Assembly (NCBI GenBank): GCA_018376445.1
Contig: JAHABL010000002.1
Location: forward strand, 62,001-126,000
Direction: 5' to 3'
From: Mycobacteriales bacterium
GTDB taxonomy: Bacteria; Actinomycetota; Actinomycetes; Mycobacteriales; Mycobacteriaceae
DNA length: 64,000 nucleotides
Below, in pieces: positions 26,420-35,732 of the stretch. Each line of letters starts with the position of its first letter. Positions within the stretch are counted from its first letter, which is position 1. A program made the translations under genes and the position numbers. The notes beneath the pieces are model-generated. The model saw only the letters and a list, made by a program, of their open reading frames with translations, had not been told where the DNA came from and searched no databases.

Positions 26420-28513
26420 ATGTCATTGAGCCCGGAACTCATGAAATATGTAGAACCGAACTACCCCAGCGATTGGACAGACCTCGATAGCAAAGCAGTC
26501 GACACTGCTCGCCTGCTCGCTGCCGACGCCGTTCAGAAGTGCGGTTCCGGCCACCCCGGTACTGCGATGAGTCTTGCCCCTCTCGCCTACACCCTCTACC
26601 AGCGGGTGATGCGTCTCGACCCGAAGGACCCAAAGTGGGTTGGTCGCGACCGATTCATCCTCTCCTGTGGCCACTCGTCCCTCACCCAGTACGTCCAGCT
26701 GTACTTCAGCGGCTGTGGACTGGAGCTGCAGGACATTAAGGATCTTCGTACCTGGGGATCTCTCACACCCGGCCATCCCGAGTACGGTCACACTGACGGT
26801 GTGGAGATGACCACCGGCCCACTCGGTCAAGGTCTTGCTACCTCGGTTGGTATGGCTATGGCAGCACGCCGTGAACGTGGCCTCTTCGACCCTGACGCTG
26901 CAGCTGGTGAATCGCCCTTCGATCACTACATCTACGTCATTGCCTCCGACGGCGATTTCCAGGAAGGTGTCACTGCGGAAGCCTGTTCACTTGCTGGTAC
27001 CCAGCAGCTGGGCAACCTCATCGTCCTCTATGATGACAACGACATTTCGATTGAAGATAATACCGACATCGCCTTCACTGAGAATGTCGCTGCCCGTTAC
27101 GAAGCCTATGGCTGGCACGTCCAGCATGTTGATGGCGGCGAGAACATTGCCGACATCGAGGCTGCCATTGACTCCGCTAAGAAGGTGACAGATAAGCCGT
27201 CACTCATTGTTGTGCGCACCATTATTGGTTATCCGGCTCCCACCAAGCAGAACACTGGTGCCTGCCACGGTGCGGCACTGGGCGTCGATGAAGTTCGCGC
27301 CACCAAGGAGGTTCTCGGATTCGACCCTGATGAGGACTTTGCTGTCGCCGACGAGGTTATTGCGCACACCCGTAAGGCAATCGATCGTGGTGCCGATGTA
27401 CATGCGGAATGGCAGAAGAGCTTTGACACGTGGGCAGCTGCCAATCCGGAAAAGAAGGAACTCTTTGACCGTCTGTTCGCCGGTGAGCTTCCGGATGGAT
27501 GGGATGCTGAGCTTCCCGTATGGGAGGAAGGTGCCTCGGTAGCTACCCGTAAGGCCTCAGAAGGTGCCATCAATGCACTCGCAAGTGCTCTTCCCGAGCT
27601 GTGGGGCGGCTCCTGTGACCTCGCAGGCTCCAACAATACAGTGGTGAAGGGCGAGGAGTCCTTCGGCCCTGCGACCATCACTACCGAAACGTGGTCAACT
27701 GACCCCTATGGCCGGAACCTCCACTTCGGCATTCGCGAACACGCGATGGGCGCCATCCTGAATGGTATCGCCCTCCATGGTCCCACCCTCCCCTATGGTG
27801 GTACCTTCCTTATCTTCTCCGAGTACATGCGTCCGGCTATTCGTCTCGGTTCACAAATGGGTACCAACGTCGTCTACGTGTTAACACACGACTCTATCGG
27901 TCTAGGTGAAGACGGCCCGACCCACCAGCCAGTCGAGCAGGTTGCGTGCCTGCGCGCTATTCCTGGCGTCTCAGTGTTCCGTCCCGCTGACGCCAATGAG
28001 ACTGTCGCCTGTTGGAAGGCTGCAGTTCAGGATAAGCGAGGTCCGAAAGGCCTCGCCCTGTCCCGTCAGAATCTTCCCGTCCTGGCAGGGACGAAGGAGA
28101 AGGCCGCTGAAGGTGTTGTCCATGGTGGTTACGTCCTTCAAGACTGCGATGGCACCCCTGACGTTGTGCTGATCGGTACTGGCTCAGAAGTCCACCTGGC
28201 GGTCGATGCTGCTACTGCTCTCGCTGAAGAAGGCATTAAGGTACGTGTCGTTTCCATGCCATGCCTCGATTGGTTCGAGCAGCAGGATGCTGACTACCAG
28301 GATTCCGTCATTCCGAAGGACGTTAAGGCACGTGTTTCCGTTGAAGCCGGTTTGGCGCTGTCCTGGTGGAAGCTCCTTGGCGATGCCGGCAAGGCTGTTT
28401 CCCTCGAACACTTCGGCGCCTCTGCACCTGCTCAGGAGCTCTTCGAACGTTTCGGTATCACTGCAGAAGCTGTTGTGGAAGCTGCGAAGGCTTCTCTCGC
28501 TGACGCCAAGTAA
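26420..28513 (+). CDS. tkt: Transketolase
   Basis: Thiamine-diphosphate enzyme that moves two-carbon units in the non-oxidative pentose phosphate pathway. The 697-residue protein shows the N-terminal SGHPGTAMSLAP, ThDP motif GDGDFQEGVTAEA (as SDGDFQEG), GPLGQGLATSVG, and the catalytic-domain THDSIGLGEDGPTHQPVEQ with its conserved histidines and glutamate. The ATG has AAGGAG six bases upstream and was preferred over an in-frame ATG 11 codons earlier. tal follows 26 bases on, so the two are co-transcribed. Relatives continue with zwf-opcA-pgl, which are missing here. Confidence 0.97.
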   Translation: MSLSPELMKYVEPNYPSDWTDLDSKAVDTARLLAADAVQKCGSGHPGTAMSLAPLAYTLYQRVMRLDPKDPKWVGRDRFILSCGHSSLTQYVQLYFSGCGLELQDIKDLRTWGSLTPGHPEYGHTDGVEMTTGPLGQGLATSVGMAMAARRERGLFDPDAAAGESPFDHYIYVIASDGDFQEGVTAEACSLAGTQQLGNLIVLYDDNDISIEDNTDIAFTENVAARYEAYGWHVQHVDGGENIADIEAAIDSAKKVTDKPSLIVVRTIIGYPAPTKQNTGACHGAALGVDEVRATKEVLGFDPDEDFAVADEVIAHTRKAIDRGADVHAEWQKSFDTWAAANPEKKELFDRLFAGELPDGWDAELPVWEEGASVATRKASEGAINALASALPELWGGSCDLAGSNNTVVKGEESFGPATITTETWSTDPYGRNLHFGIREHAMGAILNGIALHGPTLPYGGTFLIFSEYMRPAIRLGSQMGTNVVYVLTHDSIGLGEDGPTHQPVEQVACLRAIPGVSVFRPADANETVACWKAAVQDKRGPKGLALSRQNLPVLAGTKEKAAEGVVHGGYVLQDCDGTPDVVLIGTGSEVHLAVDAATALAEEGIKVRVVSMPCLDWFEQQDADYQDSVIPKDVKARVSVEAGLALSWWKLLGDAGKAVSLEHFGASAPAQELFERFGITAEAVVEAAKASLADAK

Positions 28514-28539
28514 CCCTTAAGGAAGGACACATACATATT

Positions 28540-29652
28540 ATGTCTATCAACCCTCGTATTGCCGCCCTCAAGGAGCTCGGCACCTCTGTGTGGCTCGATG
28601 ATCTCTCCACCGACCTGCTTGAGAGCGGTGCTGTGGATGATTTCATTAATGAGACCGGCGTTGTTGGTCTGACCACCAACCCCTCCATCTTCGAGAAGTC
28701 GATTACCACATCCTCCACGTACGATGCCACCATCGCCAAGTGTGCAGCAGCTGGAGAGAATGCCTCTGAAGCAACCTTCTCACTCATCTGCAAGGATGTT
28801 GATGAGGCCTGCGAAAAGTTCCTTCCCGTTTGGGAGGCCTCTGGTGGGGTCGACGGTCGCGTCTCCATCGAAGTGGAGCCTGGTTTCGCCCATGACACCG
28901 CTAACACTATTGAGCAGGCCCGTGCTTTGTGGAAGCGGCTGGACCGCCCGAACCTCCTCATCAAGGTTCCGGCTACTGCTGCTGGTATTCCCGCAATCAA
29001 GCAGCTTATTAGCGAAGGCATTAGCGTCAACGCTACGCTTATCTTCTCGGTAGAATGCTACGAAGCAGTCATGAATGCCTACATTGAAGGTCTCCGTGAA
29101 GCTAAAGATAAGGGCCTCGATATCTCCAAGATTGTTTCTGTCGCATCGGTGTTCGTTTCTCGCCTAGACGGTGTAGTCGACAAGCAACTCACTGAGGTGG
29201 GAACCGAGGAAGCACTCGCTCTGCGTGGCAAGGCTGGTATCGCCAATTCACGCCTTGCCTACGATGTCTTCGTCAAGGCACATGCCGAGGGCGGAAAGTT
29301 CGAGGATCTTGCTGCAGCGGGCGGCCATCCCCAGCGTCTGTTGTGGGCATCCACCTCGGTGAAAAACCCTGACTACCCCGACACACTCTACGTCGTTGAA
29401 CTGGCTGGTCCCGACACCGTCAACACGATCCCGCAGAAAACCCTAAAGGCGATGGCGGATCATGGTGAAGTGAAGGGCGATACCCTGACAGGCACTGGTG
29501 AGGAAGCTGCTGCGGTATGGCAGGCTATCAAGAACCAGGGCATTGATCTGAACGCCGTTGTCCAAATGCTGGAAGACCAAGGCGTTGCCTCGTTTATCGA
29601 ATCGTGGAAGAACCTGGTGGCTTCCGTCGAATCCCGTATGAAGGAAGACTAA
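28540..29652 (+). CDS. tal: Transaldolase
   Basis: Transfers a dihydroxyacetone unit between pentose phosphate intermediates. The 370-residue actinobacterial type has the Schiff-base lysine K142 in LLIKVPATAAG, plus the family start VWLDDLSTDLL and GLTTNPSIFEKS. AAGGAAGGA lies rather far upstream (about 12 bases) of the ATG. It is in an operon with tkt and ends in front of a long perfect hairpin. Confidence 0.97.
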   Translation: MSINPRIAALKELGTSVWLDDLSTDLLESGAVDDFINETGVVGLTTNPSIFEKSITTSSTYDATIAKCAAAGENASEATFSLICKDVDEACEKFLPVWEASGGVDGRVSIEVEPGFAHDTANTIEQARALWKRLDRPNLLIKVPATAAGIPAIKQLISEGISVNATLIFSVECYEAVMNAYIEGLREAKDKGLDISKIVSVASVFVSRLDGVVDKQLTEVGTEEALALRGKAGIANSRLAYDVFVKAHAEGGKFEDLAAAGGHPQRLLWASTSVKNPDYPDTLYVVELAGPDTVNTIPQKTLKAMADHGEVKGDTLTGTGEEAAAVWQAIKNQGIDLNAVVQMLEDQGVASFIESWKNLVASVESRMKED

Positions 29653-29689
29653 AGGGCAACGGCCTAGTCTCCTCCTGAGTGCTTCGTCA

Positions 29690-29731
29690 ATAAGTGGATC
29701 CCCTCCGAATGATCGGAGGGGATCCACTTAT
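29690..29731. terminator. Perfect 18-19 bp hairpin between tal and secG
   Basis: TAAGTGGATCCCCTCCGA pairs perfectly with its complement around an ATGA loop; one more A-T pair extends it. It lies 37 bases after tal and about 100 bases from the convergent secG stop. There is no U tract, only TATATAG on the plus strand. It probably acts as a bidirectional terminator. Confidence 0.75.
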
Positions 29732-29827
29732 ATATAGAATCTGAAAGCACCAGCCCCGGGTTAGGTGGGAATAGCCGACTGGCTCTGGGCTAAAAGTTGC
29801 ACTAGTACAGCAGGATGCTTACCCCTA

Positions 29828-30064
29828 CTAGACTCCGAGGCGGATGACGACACCCATCGCGATAATGGAGATTAGCCAAATCATCGCAAAGATAATGGTA
29901 AGACGATCGAGGTTCTTCTCCACCACGCTAGAACCGGAGAGGCTTGATTGGACGCCACCACCGAACAGTGAGGACAAACCTCCGCCCTTACCGCGATGGA
30001 GAAGTACCAGCAGCATCAGAACTAAGCTGCTCACGATTGCGAGTACAAGTAGGAAGATCTTCAT
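29828..30064 (-). CDS. secG: Preprotein translocase subunit SecG
   Basis: Small SecYEG accessory subunit that assists protein export. The 78-residue protein has two membrane helices (about 3-22 and 55-74) joined by the cytoplasmic RGKGGGLSSLFGGG loop typical of SecG. It follows tpiA, the conserved actinobacterial order gap-pgk-tpiA-secG. Its 160-base distance from tpiA holds an inverted repeat, so transcription may be partly separate. Confidence 0.95.
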   Translation of the reverse strand: MKIFLLVLAIVSSLVLMLLVLLHRGKGGGLSSLFGGGVQSSLSGSSVVEKNLDRLTIIFAMIWLISIIAMGVVIRLGV

Positions 30065-30158
30065 GGCGTCCTTCGTAAGTTAAATGCAGACTTCGCTAGT
30101 ATACCGTTAAACAGGCAGAGAGACGAAGACGGCACGCATGCTACCGGTGGATATCGGA

Positions 30159-30199
30159 AGGGGAGGAGCAGCACTCAAGCGAGTGCATGCCCCTCCCCC
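30159..30199 (-). repeat. Inverted repeat between tpiA and secG
   Basis: GCACTC-aagc-GAGTGC forms an inner hairpin, extended by GGGGAGG pairing with CCTCCCC across a small internal loop. On the minus strand it follows tpiA by 25 bases with no U tract. It may partly terminate or process the gap-pgk-tpiA message before secG. Confidence 0.5.
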
Positions 30200-30223
30200 T
30201 CTGCAGTTAACAGCAGAGAATCT

Positions 30224-31006
30224 TTAGGCAGCAGAGGAAGCAGCAAGTGCGCACAGCTTGGCAAACTCGTCAGCCTTCAAGGAGGCACCACCGACGAGGC
30301 CGCCATCGACATCCTCTTCCGCAACAAGCTCGGCGACATTTCCGGCGTTCATGGAGCCACCGTAGAGGATACGCATGGAGTCAGCCAGTTCCTGATCAGC
30401 AATGTCGGCAATGGTCTTGCGGATTGCAGAGCAGACTTCCTGTGCGTCAGCAGCAGAAGCCACCTTGCCGGTACCAATAGCCCAGATGGGCTCGTAGGCG
30501 ATAACAACCTTGGCGAGTTCCTCGCGGCTCAGGCCAGCAAGGGACGCCTTGGTCTGAGTGGTGACGAACTCAACATGGGTTCCCTGCTCGCGGATCTCCA
30601 GAGCCTCGCCAACGCAGACGATGGGCTGCATGTTGTGAGCGATAGTAATCTTAGCCTTGGCAGCAACGTCAGCATCGCTCTCGGCGTGGTACTCACGACG
30701 TTCGGAGTGGCCAATCACGACATAGGTGCAGCCCAGCTTTTCCAGCATGGAGGGGGCGATCTCACCAGTGTAAGCACCGGATTCATGGGTAGAAACGTCC
30801 TGTGCGCCATAGGCGAGAGCCAGCTTGTCACCCTCGACAACATTCTGCACGGAGCGGATGTCGGTGAAGGGAGGAATAACGGCGACATCGACACTTTCGG
30901 TGTACTTGTCGGGAAGAGCGAAGGACAGCTTCTGGACGAGGGCAATGGCCTCAAGGTGGTTGAGGTTCATCTTCCAGTTACCGGCGATAAGCGGCTTGCG
31001 AGCCAT
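30224..31006 (-). CDS. tpiA: Triosephosphate isomerase
   Basis: Interconverts dihydroxyacetone phosphate and glyceraldehyde-3-phosphate. In the 260-residue TIM barrel the active-site residues are N11 and K13 (GNWKMN), the histidine of VIGHSERR near 100 and the glutamate of AYEPIWAIGTGK near 170, followed by the phosphate loop YGGSMNAGN. AAGGAG precedes the ATG. It lies 29 bases after pgk. Confidence 0.98.
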   Translation of the reverse strand: MARKPLIAGNWKMNLNHLEAIALVQKLSFALPDKYTESVDVAVIPPFTDIRSVQNVVEGDKLALAYGAQDVSTHESGAYTGEIAPSMLEKLGCTYVVIGHSERREYHAESDADVAAKAKITIAHNMQPIVCVGEALEIREQGTHVEFVTTQTKASLAGLSREELAKVVIAYEPIWAIGTGKVASAADAQEVCSAIRKTIADIADQELADSMRILYGGSMNAGNVAELVAEEDVDGGLVGGASLKADEFAKLCALAASSAA

Positions 31007-31035
31007 GAGTTTTCTCCTTAGATAGAGCGAAGACG

Positions 31036-32247
31036 TTACTTTTGAAGAACGGCGATACCGGGCAGGTCCTTACCCTCGAGCAGTTCGAGGGAAGCGCCAC
31101 CACCGGTGGAGATGTGCGAGAAGCCATCTTCATCAAGGCCGAGGGTGCGAACTGCCGCAGCAGAGTCGCCACCACCAACAACAGAGAAAGCACCATTTGC
31201 GGTGGCAGCGATAATTGCTTCGGCAATGCCACGAGTACCGCTGGAGAACTTCTCGAATTCGAAGACGCCGGCAGGACCATTCCAGAAGATGGACTTGGCT
31301 TCGGCAAGACGTCCGGCAAATTTTTCAACAGACTTGGAACCAACATCGAGACCCATCCAGCCGTCGGGAATCTCGTCAGCTGCAACAGTCTTGGAATCGG
31401 CGTCCTTGTCGAACTTATCGGCAACGACAATATCGACAGGCAGGGCGATGACATCGCCGTACTTCTCGAGAAGTTCCTTGCAGGTGTCTACCATGTCTTC
31501 TTCGAGGAGCGAGGTGCCGACCTCGTAGCCCTGAGCCTTCAGGAAGGTGAAGCACATACCACCACCGATGACGAGGGTGTCAGCCTTTGGGGCCAGCGAT
31601 TCGATTACACCAAGTTTGTCGGAAACCTTCGAACCACCAAGCACCACAGCGTAAGGGCGAGCCGGGTTTTCCACCAGTTGAGAAAGGGTGGTTACCTCAT
31701 GTTCAACGAGCTTGCCAGCGTATGCGGGAAGCAGCTTAGCGATGTCATAAACAGAAGCCTGCTTGCGGTGGACGACGCCGAAGCCATCAGAGACAAAAGC
31801 ACCATTATCACCGGTGAGGGCCTTGTATTCGGCAGCGAGCGACTGGCGTTCTGCTTCGTCCTTGGAGGTTTCGCGAGCGTCGTAGCGGACATTCTGGAGC
31901 AGCAAAATATCACCGTCGTTAAGACCACGAGCGCGCTCGACGGCATCGGGGCCGGTAACGTCCTCGGCGATCTGAACGAACTGGCCAAGCTGGTTGCTGA
32001 GTTCTTCGGCGACGGGTGCAAGGGAGTAAGCAGGGTTCGGTTCACCCTTGGGGCGACCGAGATGAGCGGAGACGATTACGCGAGCGCCTCCGCCAAGAAG
32101 AGCTTTGAGAGTGGGAAGGGAGGCGGTAATGCGACCCGGGTCGGTAATCACTCCGTCCTTGAGAGGAACGTTGAGGTCAGAACGAACGAGTACGGTACGG
32201 CCGGCAACGCCCTCAGCCAGAAGATCGTCCAGAGTTTGGACTGCCAT
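31036..32247 (-). CDS. pgk: Phosphoglycerate kinase
   Basis: Makes ATP from 1,3-bisphosphoglycerate. The 403-residue protein starts MAVQTLDDLLAEGVAGRTVLVRSDLNVPL, with the substrate motifs AHLGRPKGE and LLLQNVRYDARE and the nucleotide motif GGGDSAAAVR. The ATG with GGAGA about nine bases upstream is preferred over a TTG five codons earlier. It is part of gap-pgk-tpiA, but a 225-base gap with two hairpins separates it from gap. Confidence 0.97.
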   Translation of the reverse strand: MAVQTLDDLLAEGVAGRTVLVRSDLNVPLKDGVITDPGRITASLPTLKALLGGGARVIVSAHLGRPKGEPNPAYSLAPVAEELSNQLGQFVQIAEDVTGPDAVERARGLNDGDILLLQNVRYDARETSKDEAERQSLAAEYKALTGDNGAFVSDGFGVVHRKQASVYDIAKLLPAYAGKLVEHEVTTLSQLVENPARPYAVVLGGSKVSDKLGVIESLAPKADTLVIGGGMCFTFLKAQGYEVGTSLLEEDMVDTCKELLEKYGDVIALPVDIVVADKFDKDADSKTVAADEIPDGWMGLDVGSKSVEKFAGRLAEAKSIFWNGPAGVFEFEKFSSGTRGIAEAIIAATANGAFSVVGGGDSAAAVRTLGLDEDGFSHISTGGGASLELLEGKDLPGIAVLQK

Positions 32248-32300
32248 AACTTTATTCTCCAATGATGTGCGTGTGTAGAAGTGCTACACGGAATGCGATT

Positions 32301-32329
32301 GGAGAGGGGCTCGGGAAGGAGCCCTCTCC
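32301..32329 (-). repeat. Hairpin upstream of pgk
   Basis: GGAGAGGGGCTC pairs with GAGCCCTCTCC, leaving one G bulged and a six-base loop. It lies about 55 bases before the pgk ATG on the minus strand. It could be an mRNA stabiliser or partial terminator between gap and pgk. There is no U tract. Confidence 0.5.
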
Positions 32330-32373
32330 GCTTCTATTGTCCTTGATTTCAGCGTCAAGGGCTAGGTATGCAA

Positions 32374-32407
32374 CGAGCCTGGCCTATCACAGGATAGGCC
32401 AGGCTCG
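32374..32407 (-). terminator. Perfect 15-bp hairpin between gap and pgk
   Basis: CGAGCCTGGCCTATC pairs perfectly with its complement around an ACAG loop, 65 bases after the gap stop on the minus strand. There is no following U tract. It is a candidate for attenuating or processing the gap transcript so that gap mRNA exceeds pgk mRNA. Confidence 0.55.
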
Positions 32408-32472
32408 GAGTCTACATCGTCATCGAATCACGACCACGGTGGGGAGTTTCGATGGCCTACGCTCTTACCAGT

Positions 32473-33489
<1,017 letters not shown>

Positions 33490-33626
33490 ATTAAGCTCCT
33501 TAAATAGATGTTCTGTTTGGGCGATGTTTTTCAATCACCAGCGCCTCTAAGAATAGTGGCTTACCTTCCGAATCGCACTTTTGTGAGATTTGAAAACATC
33601 ATATTCCCAGGTCGCCTGGAAGTATG

Positions 33627-33642
33627 TGTGATTAAAAACACA
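33627..33642. promoter_or_regulatory. CRP/GlxR-like site upstream of gap
   Basis: TGTGA-TTAAAA-ACACA matches the TGTGA-N6-TCACA consensus of Crp/GlxR regulators at nine of ten defined bases, inside a larger TGTGTG-N8-CACACA palindrome. It lies about 140 bases before the gap GTG in the 262-base AT-rich gap-whiA region, which otherwise holds no supported gene. GlxR control of gapA is known in Corynebacterium. Confidence 0.5.
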
Positions 33643-33751
33643 CAAACTAGTATGGCAACTGTTGCGTCACGTTCGCAAATTTTGCTAGAGATTCCCCATA
33701 AAAAACAAAATCTGAAAGACAATTACATTGATTATGTGTAACTCTCAGCAA

Positions 33752-34738
33752 TTACATATCAAGTAACTCAGGGTTGCGCGCTGCCGCCGCCGTCTCCGTA
33801 TCTGGTACCCCTAATTCCTCCGCCCGACGATCTGCCAACGACAGCAAACGCCGGATACGCCCAGCTATTGCATCCTTCGTCATCGGTGGTTCAGCCAAAC
33901 GCCCTAATTCTTCTAAGGATGCTTGTCGATGATCAAGCCGCAGCATGCCAGCTGCTAACAAATGGTCTGGAATATCGTCACCCAGAATTTCGATTGCCCG
34001 CTCCACCCGCGCTGCGGAGGCTACCGCTGCCCGTGCTGACCGTCGCAAGTTAGCGTCATCGAAGTTTGCCAGACGATTAGCCGTCGCCCGAACCTCACGG
34101 CGTTTCCGCTGGTCTTCCCACACGGCACGCGTCTCAGGAGCCCCAATGACCCGCAGCATCTCCCCAATCTGCTCGGCATCACGAATGACCACGCGATCAG
34201 TCCCCCTCACCTCGCGCGACTTCGCGTTAATACCCAGCCGACGAGCTGCGCCCACCATAGCCAGCGCCGCCTCAGGACAGGGACACGTCACCTCTAGAGA
34301 ACAGGAACGACCTGGCTCTGTCAGCGAGCCATGCGCCAAAAAGGCACCCCGCCACGCAGCAGCCGCATCTTCAACGGAACCAGCGACCACTGCGGCGGGA
34401 AGTCCCCGCACTGCTACCCCACGACGGTCCAACAGCCCCAACAGTCGGGCAAGATCACCACCATGCGGATCCAACCGCAGAAGATAACGGTGGGGACTGT
34501 TAGCCCCCGACCCCAGTATATTGAGCTCCATTGGAAAGTGGTATAGATGATCGATGCCTGCGACGACCCGACGCGCAATGGCCTCCGTATCGACTTCCGC
34601 CTCCAAGGCCAGACGGGCCCCGTGCTGATGAAGTGTGCCGACGAAACGCAGCAACGTCGCTAATTCTGCAATAAGCGGAGTGCGTCGCGGAACTGCAACC
34701 TTGGTCAATTCCTCCTTTACCGCTGCCGTCAACGACAC
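33752..34738 (-). CDS. whiA: WhiA, sporulation/cell-division transcription regulator
   Basis: DNA-binding regulator conserved in Gram-positive bacteria. In sporulating actinobacteria it controls division genes; in non-sporulating ones the role is less clear. An N-terminal LAGLIDADG-like domain (KEELTKVAVPRR onward) is followed by a C-terminal helix-turn-helix near 230-310 (LEELGRLAEPPMTKDAIAGRIRRLLSLA). GTG 34738 gives the family N-terminus SLTAAVKEEL and 328 residues, with GAAGAAGG upstream. ATG 34783, coupled to the rapZ stop as TAATG, would add 15 residues and cannot be excluded. yvcK, usually between rapZ and whiA, is missing. Confidence 0.93.
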   Translation of the reverse strand: MSLTAAVKEELTKVAVPRRTPLIAELATLLRFVGTLHQHGARLALEAEVDTEAIARRVVAGIDHLYHFPMELNILGSGANSPHRYLLRLDPHGGDLARLLGLLDRRGVAVRGLPAAVVAGSVEDAAAAWRGAFLAHGSLTEPGRSCSLEVTCPCPEAALAMVGAARRLGINAKSREVRGTDRVVIRDAEQIGEMLRVIGAPETRAVWEDQRKRREVRATANRLANFDDANLRRSARAAVASAARVERAIEILGDDIPDHLLAAGMLRLDHRQASLEELGRLAEPPMTKDAIAGRIRRLLSLADRRAEELGVPDTETAAAARNPELLDM

Positions 34739-34782
34739 AACAACACCTTCTTCCCTACCAGGCACTTCTGCCCACTGATACA

Positions 34783-35715
34783 TTACTCACGGCCCAAGTC
34801 GCGATGCACTGCTGTTACATTAGCGTCTGGAATGGCCTCTCCAAGGCGGCGAGCCAGCTCCATAGTAGTCGCAACAGACCGATGCTTCCCGCCAGTGCAC
34901 CCCACACCCAACAGCACATAAGCCTTGCCCTCAGCGCGATAACCAGGTGTCGCCAAAGTAATCATGTGAGCAAAGCTCTCGATAAACCTCTCCGCAACAT
35001 CATTATCGAGTACATACTCAGCCACGTCCGCATCCATTCCAGAGTGTGGTCGCAATGCTGGCACCCAGTACGGGTTAGGAAGAAAACGCATATCAATCAC
35101 GAAATCAGCATCAAGAGGTATTCCATATTTAAACCCGAAGGACTCCACAATAATGTCAAGTCCTTTCTCCCCTGAAGCACGAAACTCCGACAATCGCTCA
35201 CGCAACTTTGTCGAGGTTAAGCGTGAGGTATCCACGACGAGATCTGCATGGTTCTTCAAGTCGGCAAGTAGCTCACGCTCGTCTTTAATGCCTTCCTCCA
35301 AGGGCCGCTTATCCTGCAAAGGATGGGTCTTGCGCAATTGGTTATAGCGTCTAATAAGCACCTCATCGGACGCATCGAGGAAAAGTACACGGGGTGACCA
35401 GCCGCGGGAGCGCAACTCATGGACAACGAAGTCGAGGGAGCCAGAAAAATTCTGTGAGCGGACGTCAGTGACAATGGCTAACCGTCGAATCTCCCGCTTG
35501 GAGTTCTGCGTAATCTCAGCGGTACGAACAATGAGCTCCATTGGCAGGTTATCAACGACATACCAGCCGAACTCCTCCAGCAGCCGGGCAGCAGTACCAC
35601 GTCCCGCACCGGACATGCCAGTAATAAGAACGATCTCTAAGGGGTCAGTAGACACAGTGCGAGCCTCACTCTCTAGTGATCCACGACGACGGCACCGGAG
35701 CAGTGCCGACTTCAC
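34783..35715 (-). CDS. rapZ: RapZ-family nucleotide-binding protein
   Basis: P-loop protein of the RapZ/YvcJ family. In E. coli the family controls glucosamine-6-phosphate synthase through small RNAs; in Gram-positives it binds nucleotides and its role is unclear. The P-loop is GMSGAGRGT, with arginine in place of the usual lysine, as in other actinobacterial members. The C-terminal domain has VGCTGGKHRSV, the family signature. The GTG at 35715 gives 310 residues; a GTG 21 codons later would give 289, closer to the usual length. It follows uvrC by 17 bases. Confidence 0.92.
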   Translation of the reverse strand: MKSALLRCRRRGSLESEARTVSTDPLEIVLITGMSGAGRGTAARLLEEFGWYVVDNLPMELIVRTAEITQNSKREIRRLAIVTDVRSQNFSGSLDFVVHELRSRGWSPRVLFLDASDEVLIRRYNQLRKTHPLQDKRPLEEGIKDERELLADLKNHADLVVDTSRLTSTKLRERLSEFRASGEKGLDIIVESFGFKYGIPLDADFVIDMRFLPNPYWVPALRPHSGMDADVAEYVLDNDVAERFIESFAHMITLATPGYRAEGKAYVLLGVGCTGGKHRSVATTMELARRLGEAIPDANVTAVHRDLGRE

Positions 35716-35732
35716 CTCATAGTGTGCCAGAT

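Noticed and set aside
31042..32265. 407-residue open frame antisense to pgk
   Set aside because: Same artefact of biased codons opposite an intact pgk. The composition is repetitive and resembles no family.
33508..33741. 77-residue plus-strand frame in the gap-whiA gap
   Set aside because: The AT-rich sequence looks regulatory. No ribosome-binding site or homology is seen, and the frame spans the likely gap promoter.
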